This document shows, piece by piece, positions 1 through 7,838 of a DNA stretch of 15,691 nucleotides (position 1 is the first letter of the stretch; every line of letters starts with the position of its first letter). The position numbers and the translations under genes were made by a program. The notes beneath the pieces were generated by a model, which made no database searches, was not told the DNA's origin, and saw only the letters and a program-made list of their open reading frames with translations. Source of the stretch: JBEVEP01 sp040512755 (GTDB lineage Bacteria > Pseudomonadota > Alphaproteobacteria > Rhizobiales > Rhizobiaceae); the NCBI GenBank assembly GCA_040512755.1, contig JBEVEP010000086.1:1-15691 (forward strand). Direction: 5' to 3'.

Positions 1-14
1 CGCCTCGGCGACCA

Positions 15-43
15 CTCCTCACCCCCGCAAGCGGGTAGAGGAG
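15..43. repeat. Imperfect hairpin, rhizobial-type palindrome
   Basis: The outer arms CTCCTC (15-20) and GAGGAG (38-43) enclose inner arms CCCGC (24-28) and GCGGG (31-35), with a 2-nt loop and a small internal loop. No gene is visible on either side within the window edge. It resembles the short GC-rich palindromes common between rhizobial genes. No T-run follows, so a terminator role is uncertain. Confidence 0.4.
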
Positions 44-110
44 CGCTGGCGGCACCGGTGGCGCGGAAATTCACAGCGTTGGCGCTTGGCGAATCCGCGA
101 TCAAGGCTCT

Positions 111-160
111 CTTCTCCCCGTTTTACGGGGAGAAGTGCCCGGCAGGGCGATGAGGGGCTA
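111..160. repeat. Rhizobial intergenic palindromic repeat
   Basis: A perfect 10-bp stem, CTTCTCCCCG (111-120) with CGGGGAGAAG (126-135), closes a 5-nt TTTTA loop. It is followed by the tail GTGCCCGGCAGGGCGATGAG, which accompanies this hairpin in many Mesorhizobium and Rhizobium intergenic regions as I remember them. It lies beyond the 3' end of the peroxidase-related gene. It could end transcription, but it is better described as a dispersed repeat. Confidence 0.6.
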
Positions 161-170
161 CGCGTTTTGC

Positions 171-196
171 TGATGCTGACCTTCGGTTCAGCATCA
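171..196 (-). terminator. Hairpin 3' of the AhpD-like gene, possible terminator
   Basis: A 9-bp perfect stem, TGATGCTGA (171-179) and TCAGCATCA (188-196), encloses a short loop that can add CC/GG pairs around TTC. It starts about 50 nt downstream of the stop codon of the minus-strand gene ending at 247. No T-tract follows on the minus strand (it reads GCAAAACG), so this would be a hairpin-only or processing signal if it is a terminator at all. Confidence 0.4.
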
Positions 197-246
197 TGCT
201 CAAACGTCGGCCGCTTGCGTTCGGCGAAACCGCGTTATCGGTGCCC

Positions 247-813
247 CTATCGCACCATCGCGTGATATTCTGAATTGGGCCGCATATCGACAGCGGCCGC
301 TACCCGATTCGACATGTTGAAGAATGCTGCAGTGGAGGCGATGTCCCAGATGTCGCGATCCGAGAACCCGGCCCTTCGCAGGCCAGCGCGGTCCGCTTCG
401 TCGATTTTCGCCGGTGTTTCGGTGAGCTTGACCGAGAAATCGAGCATGGCCCTGTGGCGCGGCGAAAGCGTTGCGGCGCGATAGTTCATGACCATCATTT
501 CGCCGAGCACCGGGTCGCCCGACAGCTGCCTTACTGCAGCCCCGTGTGCGACCAGGCAATAGAAGCAGTGATTTACCGACGAGACTGCCACCGCGATCAT
601 TTCGCGTTCCAGTTTCGACAGACCGGACTCGCCAAGCATCAAATCATTGTACATATCGGTGAAAGCGCGCAGTTTTTTCTCGTCGAACGCATAGGAGAGG
701 AGCACGTTGGGAATCAGCCCGAGCTTCTCCTGGCACTTTGCGAAATAGCCCTGCGTCGCTTCGCTCAATTCCGCGGCCGGGCCTAGGTCGAGTGCGGTGA
801 TCTTTTCGCCCAT
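247..813 (-). CDS. Peroxidase-related protein, AhpD/carboxymuconolactone decarboxylase-like family
   Basis: The 188-residue protein belongs by appearance to the AhpD-like all-helical fold, in the subgroup called peroxidase-related or alkylhydroperoxidase domain proteins. The key motif is NHCFYCLVAHG, giving a CxxC pair at Cys83 and Cys86 and a following His90. Members of this fold use the CxxC thiols as proton-relay and redox residues in removing hydroperoxides. The conserved stretch LSKLEREMIAVAVSS leads into the motif, and the C-terminal part (IWDIASTAAFFNMSNRVA) matches the usual family ending. I chose ATG 813 because AGGAG (complement of 820-824) lies 6 nt upstream. An ATG at 819 directly abuts that Shine-Dalgarno and is a less likely start. 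The physiological substrate and reducing partner cannot be read from the sequence. The gene is divergent from the glutamate dehydrogenase gene, with only about 110 bp between starts. Confidence 0.85.
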   Translation of the reverse strand: MGEKITALDLGPAAELSEATQGYFAKCQEKLGLIPNVLLSYAFDEKKLRAFTDMYNDLMLGESGLSKLEREMIAVAVSSVNHCFYCLVAHGAAVRQLSGDPVLGEMMVMNYRAATLSPRHRAMLDFSVKLTETPAKIDEADRAGLRRAGFSDRDIWDIASTAAFFNMSNRVAAAVDMRPNSEYHAMVR

Positions 814-882
814 CGTCATCTCCTGTTCACCTCAAATTTGCATTTTCAGGTGCTGATCGCGTGTCGCCAAACCCCGTTTGTC

Positions 883-891
883 TGATACGAT
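883..891 (+). promoter_or_regulatory. Possible extended -10 promoter of the glutamate dehydrogenase gene
   Basis: TGATACGAT has the form of an extended -10 element (TGn followed by TACGAT at 886-891). It would start a transcript about 25-30 nt before ATG 924. No convincing -35 hexamer lies 17 bp upstream. This is a pattern match only. Confidence 0.25.
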
Positions 892-923
892 AGTCGCAAA
901 AGCACGTGGGAGGGAAACACGCC

Positions 924-3900
924 ATGGTTGCTAAAAAATCCACCAGGCCGTCGAAGGCAGCGCGTTCGACAAGGACGGCTTCGGAAAGCGCCGACCGGTT
1001 CGCAGCCGCCCTCCTTGCGAGAGCTCCTGCTGAAGACGTCACAGCCTATGAGCCGAGCGTACTCGACCAGGCTGCGGAATGCGCAAGACGCGCGATCATC
1101 CGCCACCGGAAGGGGGAAAGCGTAGTCCAGATCGATACCGGGTCGGGACTCGAACGCTCAGGACGTCCGGTGACGGTGATCACCGTCGTCAATGACAATA
1201 TGCCCTTCCTGTTCGATTCGATCCTGGGCGAAATTACCGAAACGGCTGGTGAGCCCACAATGGTGTTGCACCCCGTGATGCCGGTGAAACACGGTAAGAG
1301 TGGTGTCAGCGAGATTCTCAGCGACGCCAAAGCCGATCAGGACGCAGACCGGGTCAGCGTCATCCACGTTCATGTCGGTCCGCTGTCTGAAGATGCGGCC
1401 AACGGTTTGCGCGATCGGCTGCTCCGCATCCTGGCGCAGGTCCGCGCTGCGGTTGCAGACTGGAAGCCGATGCTGGCCAGACTTGATCAGGCCATTTCCG
1501 AGTTCCGCTACGCGCCTGTACCGCTCGACAAGGACGCGGTCAGTGAGGCGATCGCCTTTCTTGAGTGGCTGCGTGACGACAATTTCACCTTTCTCGGGAT
1601 GCGGGAGTTCAAATATTCGGGTGGCGAGAAGAGCGGCACCCTCGAGCGCTCCGACCGGCCGGGGCTCGGCATCCTCCACGATCCCGATGTTCTGGTCCTA
1701 AGGCGCGGCACAGAGACAGTGACCACGACGCCGGAAATCCGCGCCTTCCTGCACGGGCCGGATCCGCTGATCGTCACCAAAGCCAACGCAAAGTCGGTTG
1801 TGCACCGCCGTATCTATCTCGACTATGTCGGCGTCAAAACCTACGACAAGAAAGGCAAGCTTTCGGGCGAATTGCGCATCGTCGGCCTCTTCACTTCGAC
1901 GGCCTATACCCGCTCGGTTATGAAAATCCCCTATCTACGCTCGAAGGCTGAAGCGGTCATCGCGAAATCGGGCTTCAGCCCGAGCGACCACTCCGGCAAG
2001 GCGCTGATCAATGTGGTGGAGTCATATCCGCGCGACGAACTTTTCCAGGTCGCGATTCCGACCTTACGCAAACATGCCGAAGCGATCCTGGCTCTTGGCG
2101 AGCGCCCGCGTGTCCGCGCGCTGATTCGCGCCGATCAGTTCGATCGCTTTGTTTCCGTGCTGGTCTTCGTTCCCCGTGACCGGTACGACAGCATCGTGCG
2201 CGAGAGGATAGGCGCCTACCTCAGGAAAACCTTCGATGGCCGTCTTTCAGCATACTATCCGGCCTTTCCCGAAGGTGGCCTTGCCCGCATTCATTTCATT
2301 ATCGGACGTTCTGGAGGAAAGACGCCAAAGGTCGAGCAGCAGACGCTTGAGGCCGGCATTCGCGACATCGTGCGGACGTGGGAAGACGGACTGCGCGAGG
2401 CGGCGGCAGAGGCGGGAGCGGATGGGTCGTTAGCAGACATCGCAACGCGCTTCCCGGAGAGTTATCGAGGCAGCTTCACACCGGCTGAAGCGCTCGTCGA
2501 TGCGCGCCAGATAGCTGCCATCAGCGCCCCCAATCCTATCGCTATCGATTTCTACCGGCAAACCGCGCATCGGCCTGAGCAGGCTGCGCTGAAGATCTAT
2601 CATTTCGGTACGCCAGTCGCCTTGTCCAGGCGGGTTCCCGTTTTGGAGAATACAGGCTTTCGCGTCATCAGTGAGCGCACATTCGAAGTGGATGAACCGA
2701 ACGGCGACATAGTCTTCGTCCACGACATGGAGCTCGAGAGCGCGTTCGGAACGCCAATCGACCTCACTGACGAAGGCGAGCTTTTCGAGGAGGCCTTTCT
2801 TTCGGTCTGGCACCGGATCAGCGACAATGACGGATACAATGCGCTGGCGCAGACCGCTTCCATGCGTGCGGCAGAGATCGGGATCCTGCGAGCCTATGGC
2901 CGCTATCTGCAGCAGGCTGGCATCCCGCAGAGCCAGGACTTCATCGCGGGGGCGCTGAACCGCTATCCCGACATCGCCAAAGCGCTCTTCACTCTGTTCG
3001 TTACGCGCCTCGACCCGGCAAGGCAGGACGAATCGGCGGTCACGGCCAAGCACCTCAAGGCAGCGCTCAAGGATGCGCTCGACGCAGTGCCGAATATTGA
3101 CGACGATACCATCATCCGCCGCTACCTTAATCTCATTGAATCCACACTCAGGACGAATTATTTCGCTGGCGAAACAAAAACAGAAGGCCATTCGCTGGCT
3201 CTCAAGTTGGACTCGCGGCTTATCGACGGACTGCCTGAGCCACGCCCATGGCGCGAGATTTTCGTCTACGGGTCTGAAGTGGAAGGGGTGCATTTGCGCT
3301 TCGGCCCAGTGGCGCGAGGCGGCCTGCGGTGGTCCGATCGCGCGCAGGACTACCGAACCGAGGTGCTTGGACTGGTCAAGGCACAGCAGGTCAAGAACGC
3401 AGTCATCGTGCCTGTGGGGGCCAAGGGCGGCTTCTTCCCGAAACGGCTTCCTGTTGGCGGCAGTCGCGATGCTGTTTTCGCAGCCGGCACAAAGGCATAT
3501 GTCAATTTCGTTTCCAGCCTGCTGTCCATCACCGATAATCTCGATGGCGACGCAGTGATCCCGCCGGACAATGTCGTGCGCCGCGATGCGGACGACCCTT
3601 ACTTTGTGGTGGCCGCCGACAAGGGCACTGCGACCTTCTCCGATACAGCCAATGCTATCAGCCAGGAGCATGGGTTCTGGCTCGACGACGCCTTCGCCAG
3701 TGGAGGTTCGGCCGGATACGACCACAAGAAGATGGGCATCACGGCGAAGGGCGCCTGGGAAGCGGTGAAACGGCATTTCCGGGAAATGAACCGCGATATT
3801 CAGGCGACGCCGTTTACAGTGGTGGGCGTCGGCGACATGTCGGGCGACGTCTTCGGCAACGGCATGCTGCTATCGGAGCAGACGCTGCTCATTGCGGCTT

Positions 3901-5702
3901 TCGACCACCGCGACATCATCATTGATCCGGCACCGGACGCGGCTGTCTCGTTCGCCGAGCGTAAGCGCATGTTCGACCTGCCAAGGTCGAGTTGGCAGGA
4001 CTACGACAAGTCCAAGCTTTCGGCTGGCGGCATCATCGTGTCGCGGGCGCAGAAGTCTGTGGTGCTGCCCGCTGCCGCTGCCGCCGTCATAGGGCTCGCA
4101 AAAACAGTCGTCTCGCCTGCCGAGATCATGAATGCGATCCTCAAGGCGCCAGTGGACCTGATGTGGTTCGGTGGCATCGGCACCTATGTCCGGGCAACTG
4201 GCGAGACCAATCAGGAGGTCGGCGATCGCGCCAATGATGCGATACGCGTCACCGCCGCAGAACTGCGCGTAAAAGTCATTGGCGAGGGCGCCAATCTGGG
4301 TGTCACGCAGCGAGCGCGGATCGAGTTCAACCTGCTTGGCGGCGCCTGCAATTCGGATGCGATCGATAATTCAGGCGGCGTCAATTCCTCCGACGTGGAG
4401 GTCAACATCAAGATCGCGCTGGCCTCGGCGATGCGCAAAGGCACGCTGACGCGGCCGGCGCGCAACAGACTGCTTGTCGATATGACGAACGAGGTTGCGA
4501 ACCTGGTGCTCGCCAACAACTATGAGCAAACGCTTGCCATTTCGCTTGCCCGCAAGCGCGGTCTGGCCGACCTGCCGCATCAGGCCAGATTCATGGACGC
4601 GCTTGAGGCGCGTGGTCTCCTCGATCGGGTGGTGGAAACACTTCCCTCGCCTCAGGCGGTCGCGGAACGCCTGGCTCGCGGAGAGCCGTTGACCCGAGCT
4701 GAACTCGGCGTGCTGTTGGCCTATGCGAAGATCGTGCTTTTCAGCGACATTCTGGCCAGCAGCGTTCCGGACGATCCGCATTTCGACCGCGATCTGCTAG
4801 ACTATTTCCCCGACCGCATGGCGAAAAAATACGGTGCCGAAATAGCGGGGCACAGATTGCGCCGTGAAATCATCGCCCGGGTGCTCGCAAACGATGCCAT
4901 AAATCGCGGCGGTCCTTCCTTCGTGAGCCGCCTGCACGACAGTACAGGCCGTTCCATGGGTGACGTGGTGCGTGCTTTTATTGTCGTGCGCGACGGCTTC
5001 GACCTTTCAGGGATCTACCGCGAGATCGATGCACTCGACAACAAGATCGATGGTCAGGTGCAGCTTGATCTCTATCAGACTGCCGGGCGTCTGATCTCGA
5101 CCGCTACCGCTTGGTTCCTGAAGAACGATCATGGCGAAGCACCGCTCGGAGTCCGCATTGCCGACTTGCGCGAGGCCCGCAAGGTTCTCGAGCCGAAGAT
5201 CGGTAATATTCTCCCCACCTTCATGAAGGAGAAGCTCGACGAACGGCGGGACGGTTTCTACAAGGCCGGCGCGCCGGAAAGGCTAGCGGAAAAGCTGGCC
5301 TCGCTCCGGATCGCGGAACTGCTTCCTGATATCGCCAAGGTTGCCCGGACCTCAGGGGCAGATCTCATTGCGTCGGCCAAGGCTTTCTTTGGAGTGAGCG
5401 AAGCATTCCGCATTGGGCGCATCGAGGATGCAGCGCGGATGATCACGCCGTCCGACTATTATGACGGTCTGGCGTTATCTCGCGCGACCGACATGATCGG
5501 CGCAGCGCGGGGAGGGATCGCAATCTCCGCCCTGTCAGGCTTCGCGGACTCAGCGGATCCGGTTGACGCCTGGCTGGATGCAGGCGGCGACCGGATCGCG
5601 CGCACGCGCGAAAGGTTGCAGGCGTTGACTGAGGGCGGCGACATTACTCTATCGCGTCTCTCGGTGGCGTCGGGGCTGATGAGCGACCTGACCAATCACT
5701 AG
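924..5702 (+). CDS. NAD-specific glutamate dehydrogenase, large (180 kDa class)
   Basis: This 1,592-residue cytoplasmic enzyme reversibly deaminates L-glutamate to 2-oxoglutarate and ammonia with NAD+. It usually works in the catabolic direction when amino acids serve as carbon source. The length matches the large GDH class known from Streptomyces, Pseudomonas and alphaproteobacteria, which has long N-terminal regulatory regions and a C-terminal extension around the catalytic core. The core is seen in RGGLRWSDR (near residue 798), VPVGAKGGFFPKR with the substrate-binding lysine region (near 830-840), GVGDMSGDVFGNG (near 970), WFGGIGTYV and KVIGEGANLG (near 1,120). An in-frame GTG at 906 exists, but GGGAGGG at 908-914 sits 9 nt before ATG 924, which I take as the start. 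The reading frame is unbroken. Its stop TAG (5700-5702) lies within the inverted repeat of the element that follows, so the last residues could have been altered by insertion. No terminator of its own is visible between the stop and the repeat. Confidence 0.97.
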   Translation: MVAKKSTRPSKAARSTRTASESADRFAAALLARAPAEDVTAYEPSVLDQAAECARRAIIRHRKGESVVQIDTGSGLERSGRPVTVITVVNDNMPFLFDSILGEITETAGEPTMVLHPVMPVKHGKSGVSEILSDAKADQDADRVSVIHVHVGPLSEDAANGLRDRLLRILAQVRAAVADWKPMLARLDQAISEFRYAPVPLDKDAVSEAIAFLEWLRDDNFTFLGMREFKYSGGEKSGTLERSDRPGLGILHDPDVLVLRRGTETVTTTPEIRAFLHGPDPLIVTKANAKSVVHRRIYLDYVGVKTYDKKGKLSGELRIVGLFTSTAYTRSVMKIPYLRSKAEAVIAKSGFSPSDHSGKALINVVESYPRDELFQVAIPTLRKHAEAILALGERPRVRALIRADQFDRFVSVLVFVPRDRYDSIVRERIGAYLRKTFDGRLSAYYPAFPEGGLARIHFIIGRSGGKTPKVEQQTLEAGIRDIVRTWEDGLREAAAEAGADGSLADIATRFPESYRGSFTPAEALVDARQIAAISAPNPIAIDFYRQTAHRPEQAALKIYHFGTPVALSRRVPVLENTGFRVISERTFEVDEPNGDIVFVHDMELESAFGTPIDLTDEGELFEEAFLSVWHRISDNDGYNALAQTASMRAAEIGILRAYGRYLQQAGIPQSQDFIAGALNRYPDIAKALFTLFVTRLDPARQDESAVTAKHLKAALKDALDAVPNIDDDTIIRRYLNLIESTLRTNYFAGETKTEGHSLALKLDSRLIDGLPEPRPWREIFVYGSEVEGVHLRFGPVARGGLRWSDRAQDYRTEVLGLVKAQQVKNAVIVPVGAKGGFFPKRLPVGGSRDAVFAAGTKAYVNFVSSLLSITDNLDGDAVIPPDNVVRRDADDPYFVVAADKGTATFSDTANAISQEHGFWLDDAFASGGSAGYDHKKMGITAKGAWEAVKRHFREMNRDIQATPFTVVGVGDMSGDVFGNGMLLSEQTLLIAAFDHRDIIIDPAPDAAVSFAERKRMFDLPRSSWQDYDKSKLSAGGIIVSRAQKSVVLPAAAAAVIGLAKTVVSPAEIMNAILKAPVDLMWFGGIGTYVRATGETNQEVGDRANDAIRVTAAELRVKVIGEGANLGVTQRARIEFNLLGGACNSDAIDNSGGVNSSDVEVNIKIALASAMRKGTLTRPARNRLLVDMTNEVANLVLANNYEQTLAISLARKRGLADLPHQARFMDALEARGLLDRVVETLPSPQAVAERLARGEPLTRAELGVLLAYAKIVLFSDILASSVPDDPHFDRDLLDYFPDRMAKKYGAEIAGHRLRREIIARVLANDAINRGGPSFVSRLHDSTGRSMGDVVRAFIVVRDGFDLSGIYREIDALDNKIDGQVQLDLYQTAGRLISTATAWFLKNDHGEAPLGVRIADLREARKVLEPKIGNILPTFMKEKLDERRDGFYKAGAPERLAEKLASLRIAELLPDIAKVARTSGADLIASAKAFFGVSEAFRIGRIEDAARMITPSDYYDGLALSRATDMIGAARGGIAISALSGFADSADPVDAWLDAGGDRIARTRERLQALTEGGDITLSRLSVASGLMSDLTNH

Positions 5703-5720
5703 AGCAAGATGAGGTTAGGT
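5699..5720. repeat. Left terminal inverted repeat
   Basis: It matches the reverse complement of 5952-5973 at 20 of 22 positions. It contains the TAG stop codon of the glutamate dehydrogenase gene at 5700-5702. Confidence 0.8.
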
Positions 5721-5951
5721 ATGGTCAGTTCTGTTTCTCGCGCGGCGAGGTGATCCACGCGGAGGGTCGCGAAGGTCGATGGGGTTCCATCGGCCGAGCG
5801 GGCCGACAAAGTGGGCGGCCGCCGCGCGGAAACCCAGAGGGCCGGGTGAATTTGCGTCAAATCCTTCGGGCTTCGGCTCGGCCGTACCACCGGTACGACC
5901 ATCGCCGAACCCCTCGACCTTACCGCAAATTCCCGCCGGCAGAACGACCAC

Positions 5952-5973
5952 ACCTAATATCATCTTGCTCTAG
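5952..5973. repeat. Right terminal inverted repeat
   Basis: It is the inverted partner of 5699-5720 and ends in CTCTAG. The 178 bp from here to the next gene start at 6152 show no gene or clear signal. Confidence 0.8.
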
Positions 5974-6151
5974 ACAGCGCATGTAGGCTGGCGAGAGGCT
6001 TCAACCCTTCGTTAAGCAGAAGGGATCATTTTGGCAGGCAGGACGTTTTCTGGCAGTTCCTGGCGACCGGCGCGCCATCGCCATCCAGATCGAGATTCCC
6101 GTCCCAGGTGGTGAGCCAGCGCCAATGCCGACAAGCATGGGAGGGTCATCG

Positions 6152-6736
6152 ATGCCGAGAACAGCCGGCCGGACACTCAAGGACATATTCAAGGACGTGA
6201 GCCATAGGGTGCAGCTTACGTGGTTGCGGTCAGTCAACAGGTCGCCGATGGACCTTTTTTCTCCCCCGACCCGCTCCAAGCCTGTCCCTAAACCCGGCGA
6301 CGTTCTCTCGCGCCCCGAGGTCAAAGCGCCTTTGGATCGCCGGTCCCCCTCATCAGACACAACGACGGCGGAGCGGAGGCTCAAGCAGCTGGCAAGCCAC
6401 GCAGCTCAAGGAAAGCCTCCTCGACACCCGTCTGCGCGAAAGATTGTTTTCATAAGCAACAAAAGAAGCCCTTATCCCGGCTTGATAAAGCTGCTCGGCG
6501 ATCTGATCGATGGCGATACGTTGCCCGAGCTGGTGACCATTATGGCTGAGCCGGACGAGCCCGAGGCACGGGCGCTCATCTCCGTCATGCAGACCCGCAT
6601 CGAGCGCCGGCTGACGGACGAAGGGCTGAGCCAGGACGTGGCGGCGCAGAAATCATCCAAAATCGTGCAGGGGATCGCCGAAGCCTGGAGCAATCTACAC
6701 CAGAAGAGGAAGCGGCCGGTGGAGCGGAAGAACTGA
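6152..6736 (+). CDS. Hypothetical protein, 194 residues, unrecognised
   Basis: I do not recognise a family. I chose ATG 6152 because GGGAGGG (6139-6145) ends 6 nt before it. In-frame ATGs at 6125 and 6137 lack such a signal. The N-terminal half is rich in Pro, Ser, Lys and Arg and is probably disordered. The C-terminal half (about residues 95-185) looks folded and helical: a short hydrophobic strand KIVFISNKR, then LIKLLGDLIDG, an acidic PDEPEARALISVMQTRIERRL helix and AQKSSKIVQGIAEAWSNL. The protein ends in a very basic tail, KRKRPVERKN. There is no signal peptide, transmembrane segment or evident metal-binding cysteine motif. It stands alone between the MITE-like element and an uncoded gap, with no operon partner. 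The Shine-Dalgarno and the ordered C-terminal half favour a real gene. Confidence 0.55.
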   Translation: MPRTAGRTLKDIFKDVSHRVQLTWLRSVNRSPMDLFSPPTRSKPVPKPGDVLSRPEVKAPLDRRSPSSDTTTAERRLKQLASHAAQGKPPRHPSARKIVFISNKRSPYPGLIKLLGDLIDGDTLPELVTIMAEPDEPEARALISVMQTRIERRLTDEGLSQDVAAQKSSKIVQGIAEAWSNLHQKRKRPVERKN

Positions 6737-7103
6737 CGATGAAGCCTCCTCGGTGACGATCGCCGCTCTATGCCTTCGCCCTCGCCGCGAACGGTCTGAT
6801 GACCAGGTGGACTGCATCTCAAGGTTGAATTGCTGGTCTATAGACGTAATGCTCGGACGCATGTCGGAGGGCAGGCCATCCTCGGTATAGGCAGTTTTGC
6901 CCATACCATTCACTTGCGCGAATGCGCACAATGCGCAGGTCGCTTCCCTGCCCCTTGAATGCGACCCGTCCGGCGGGAAGGTCCCAACCCGCCCCCCCGC
7001 CCGCCCGCCGGACGCGTGATTGCACTCATCAAGCGCTCTCGCTGAACCGCTGGAGCCAGGCGTTGATTCCTCCGCTGTGCGGGCGCCGTCCTCGCTATCG
7101 AAT
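6737..7103. other. Gap without a supported gene
   Basis: This 367-bp stretch holds no gene I would defend. It contains a C-rich low-complexity run near 6988-7010 and a tandem AATGCGCA pair (6921-6928 and 6930-6937). A minus-strand open frame (7025 to 6819, GTG start) ends with protein-like composition (RIVRIRASEWYGQNCLYRGW). It lacks a Shine-Dalgarno and follows directly on a stop codon, so it may be a gene remnant. Confidence 0.5.
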
Positions 7104-7529
7104 CTATCTGTCCATGTCGGCAAAGCGGACGAGCGTTTTGTTACCCGTACCGGTTAGCGAGAGGAGACCAGAGGTGCTGTCGATTTCCCAGCCTGTCACC
7201 TCTTTCAGCGTGTCAAAGAACTTTCTCTCCTGGTCCATCGCGGCAGGTGTGCATGCCATCATCGTGCTGGCCAGTGGCCCGAACTTGATCGAGGCGCCCT
7301 CTATCGTGGCGTGGCCAGTGTAGCGGTTGCAGCCGCCAGTTCCGCTGACCTGTCCGTCACCGCGAATTTCCAGTGTTGTCTGCAGGCGGTCGATCACGCC
7401 GCCGCCGCGAATGTCCTCGGCGAGCCATTTGCCGACGGGAGCTTGCGGCGCATCGGCCAAGGCGCTCGGCGAGAACGTGGCAATTGCGAGCGCTGCGAGA
7501 AGAGAAGATTTATTCGTCATGAACACCAT
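7104..7529 (-). CDS. META domain-containing secreted protein (HslJ-like)
   Basis: The 141-residue protein has an N-terminal signal peptide: Lys near the start, the hydrophobic run LLAALAIATFSPSALA, and a likely cut after ALA at residue 25. It should therefore act in the periplasm or outer envelope. The rest is one META domain: an opening GKWLAEDI strand, then the hallmark SGTGGCNRYTG, then MMACTPAAMDQERKFFDTL, and a closing LSLTGTGNKTLVRF. The two conserved Cys are present. META domains occur in HslJ and other envelope proteins of poorly defined function, some linked to stress or drug tolerance. The ATG at 7529 has GGATGAG upstream. An ATG at 7520 (MTNKSS) is an alternative that would leave the signal peptide intact. 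It is divergent from the small membrane protein gene at 7680. Confidence 0.85.
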   Translation of the reverse strand: MVFMTNKSSLLAALAIATFSPSALADAPQAPVGKWLAEDIRGGGVIDRLQTTLEIRGDGQVSGTGGCNRYTGHATIEGASIKFGPLASTMMACTPAAMDQERKFFDTLKEVTGWEIDSTSGLLSLTGTGNKTLVRFADMDR

Positions 7530-7679
7530 AGAGACTCATCCAGGAGCCTATCTGCTTGGCGGGTCACGACCAAGAACTGGCTGCAGAAATACAGCGCCAT
7601 AGCACACCCTCGACCGGAAGGCTGAATTGCGCTGGCCTGCCGACGATGATTTGATCGCTGGCGGGTTGGGAGAATAATC

Positions 7680-7838
7680 ATGGAACAGCATAAAGTGTCT
7701 GTCGACGAGTGGATCGCCCGGCAACAGAATGGACGGCGTCTCGACGGGTACCGGGAGCGGAGGGAAGCTATCTGGCAATGGGTCACGGTCGCCTTTGTCG
7801 TCTGCGCGATTGTGGCGGTGATGGTGATTTTCGGCTAG
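7680..7838 (+). CDS. Small single-pass membrane protein, 52 residues
   Basis: ATG 7680 is preceded by GGGAG about 7 nt upstream, and the frame ends at TAG 7836-7838. The first 34 residues are polar and charged (MEQHKVSVDEWIARQQ, then a basic RERRE stretch). Residues 35-51 form a hydrophobic helix, VTVAFVVCAIVAVMVIF, followed by a terminal Gly. This is the layout of a small inner-membrane protein anchored by its C-terminus with the charged part in the cytoplasm. I do not recognise a family. The clean polar-to-hydrophobic order and the Shine-Dalgarno argue that it is translated. It stands alone, divergent from the META-domain gene. Confidence 0.55.
   Translation: MEQHKVSVDEWIARQQNGRRLDGYRERREAIWQWVTVAFVVCAIVAVMVIFG

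Larger units (their letters stand above)
5699..5973. mobile_element. MITE-like intergenic element with terminal inverted repeats
   Basis: The 22-bp ends 5699-5720 and 5952-5973 are inverted copies differing at 2 positions. Each begins CTAGAGCAAGATGA reading inwards, and the inner parts differ as GG versus TA before TTAGGT. The interior is about 230 bp, GC-rich, with a small palindrome CGTACC/GGTACG at 5883-5897. No transposase is encoded, which fits a miniature element mobilised in trans. The CTAG at each edge could be part of the repeat or a 4-bp target duplication. Reading outwards, both ends encode PN(L/I)ILL followed by TAG, so ORFs called in the element on either strand share that tail and are probably artefacts. 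I recall such ORF tails in many Mesorhizobium hypothetical proteins, which suggests a multicopy family. Confidence 0.75.

Noticed and set aside
906..923. Upstream GTG start for glutamate dehydrogenase
   Set aside because: The GTG overlaps the GGGAGGG that serves as the Shine-Dalgarno for ATG 924, so the later start is preferred.
2430..3776. 448-residue open frame on the minus strand
   Set aside because: It lies fully antisense to the catalytic part of the glutamate dehydrogenase gene. Its composition (many Arg, Cys, His) is typical of a shadow frame in GC-rich DNA, and it shows no domain.
5699..5963. Several 64-84 residue frames on both strands
   Set aside because: They lie within the MITE-like element and owe their shared tails to its inverted repeats, with no start signals or domains.
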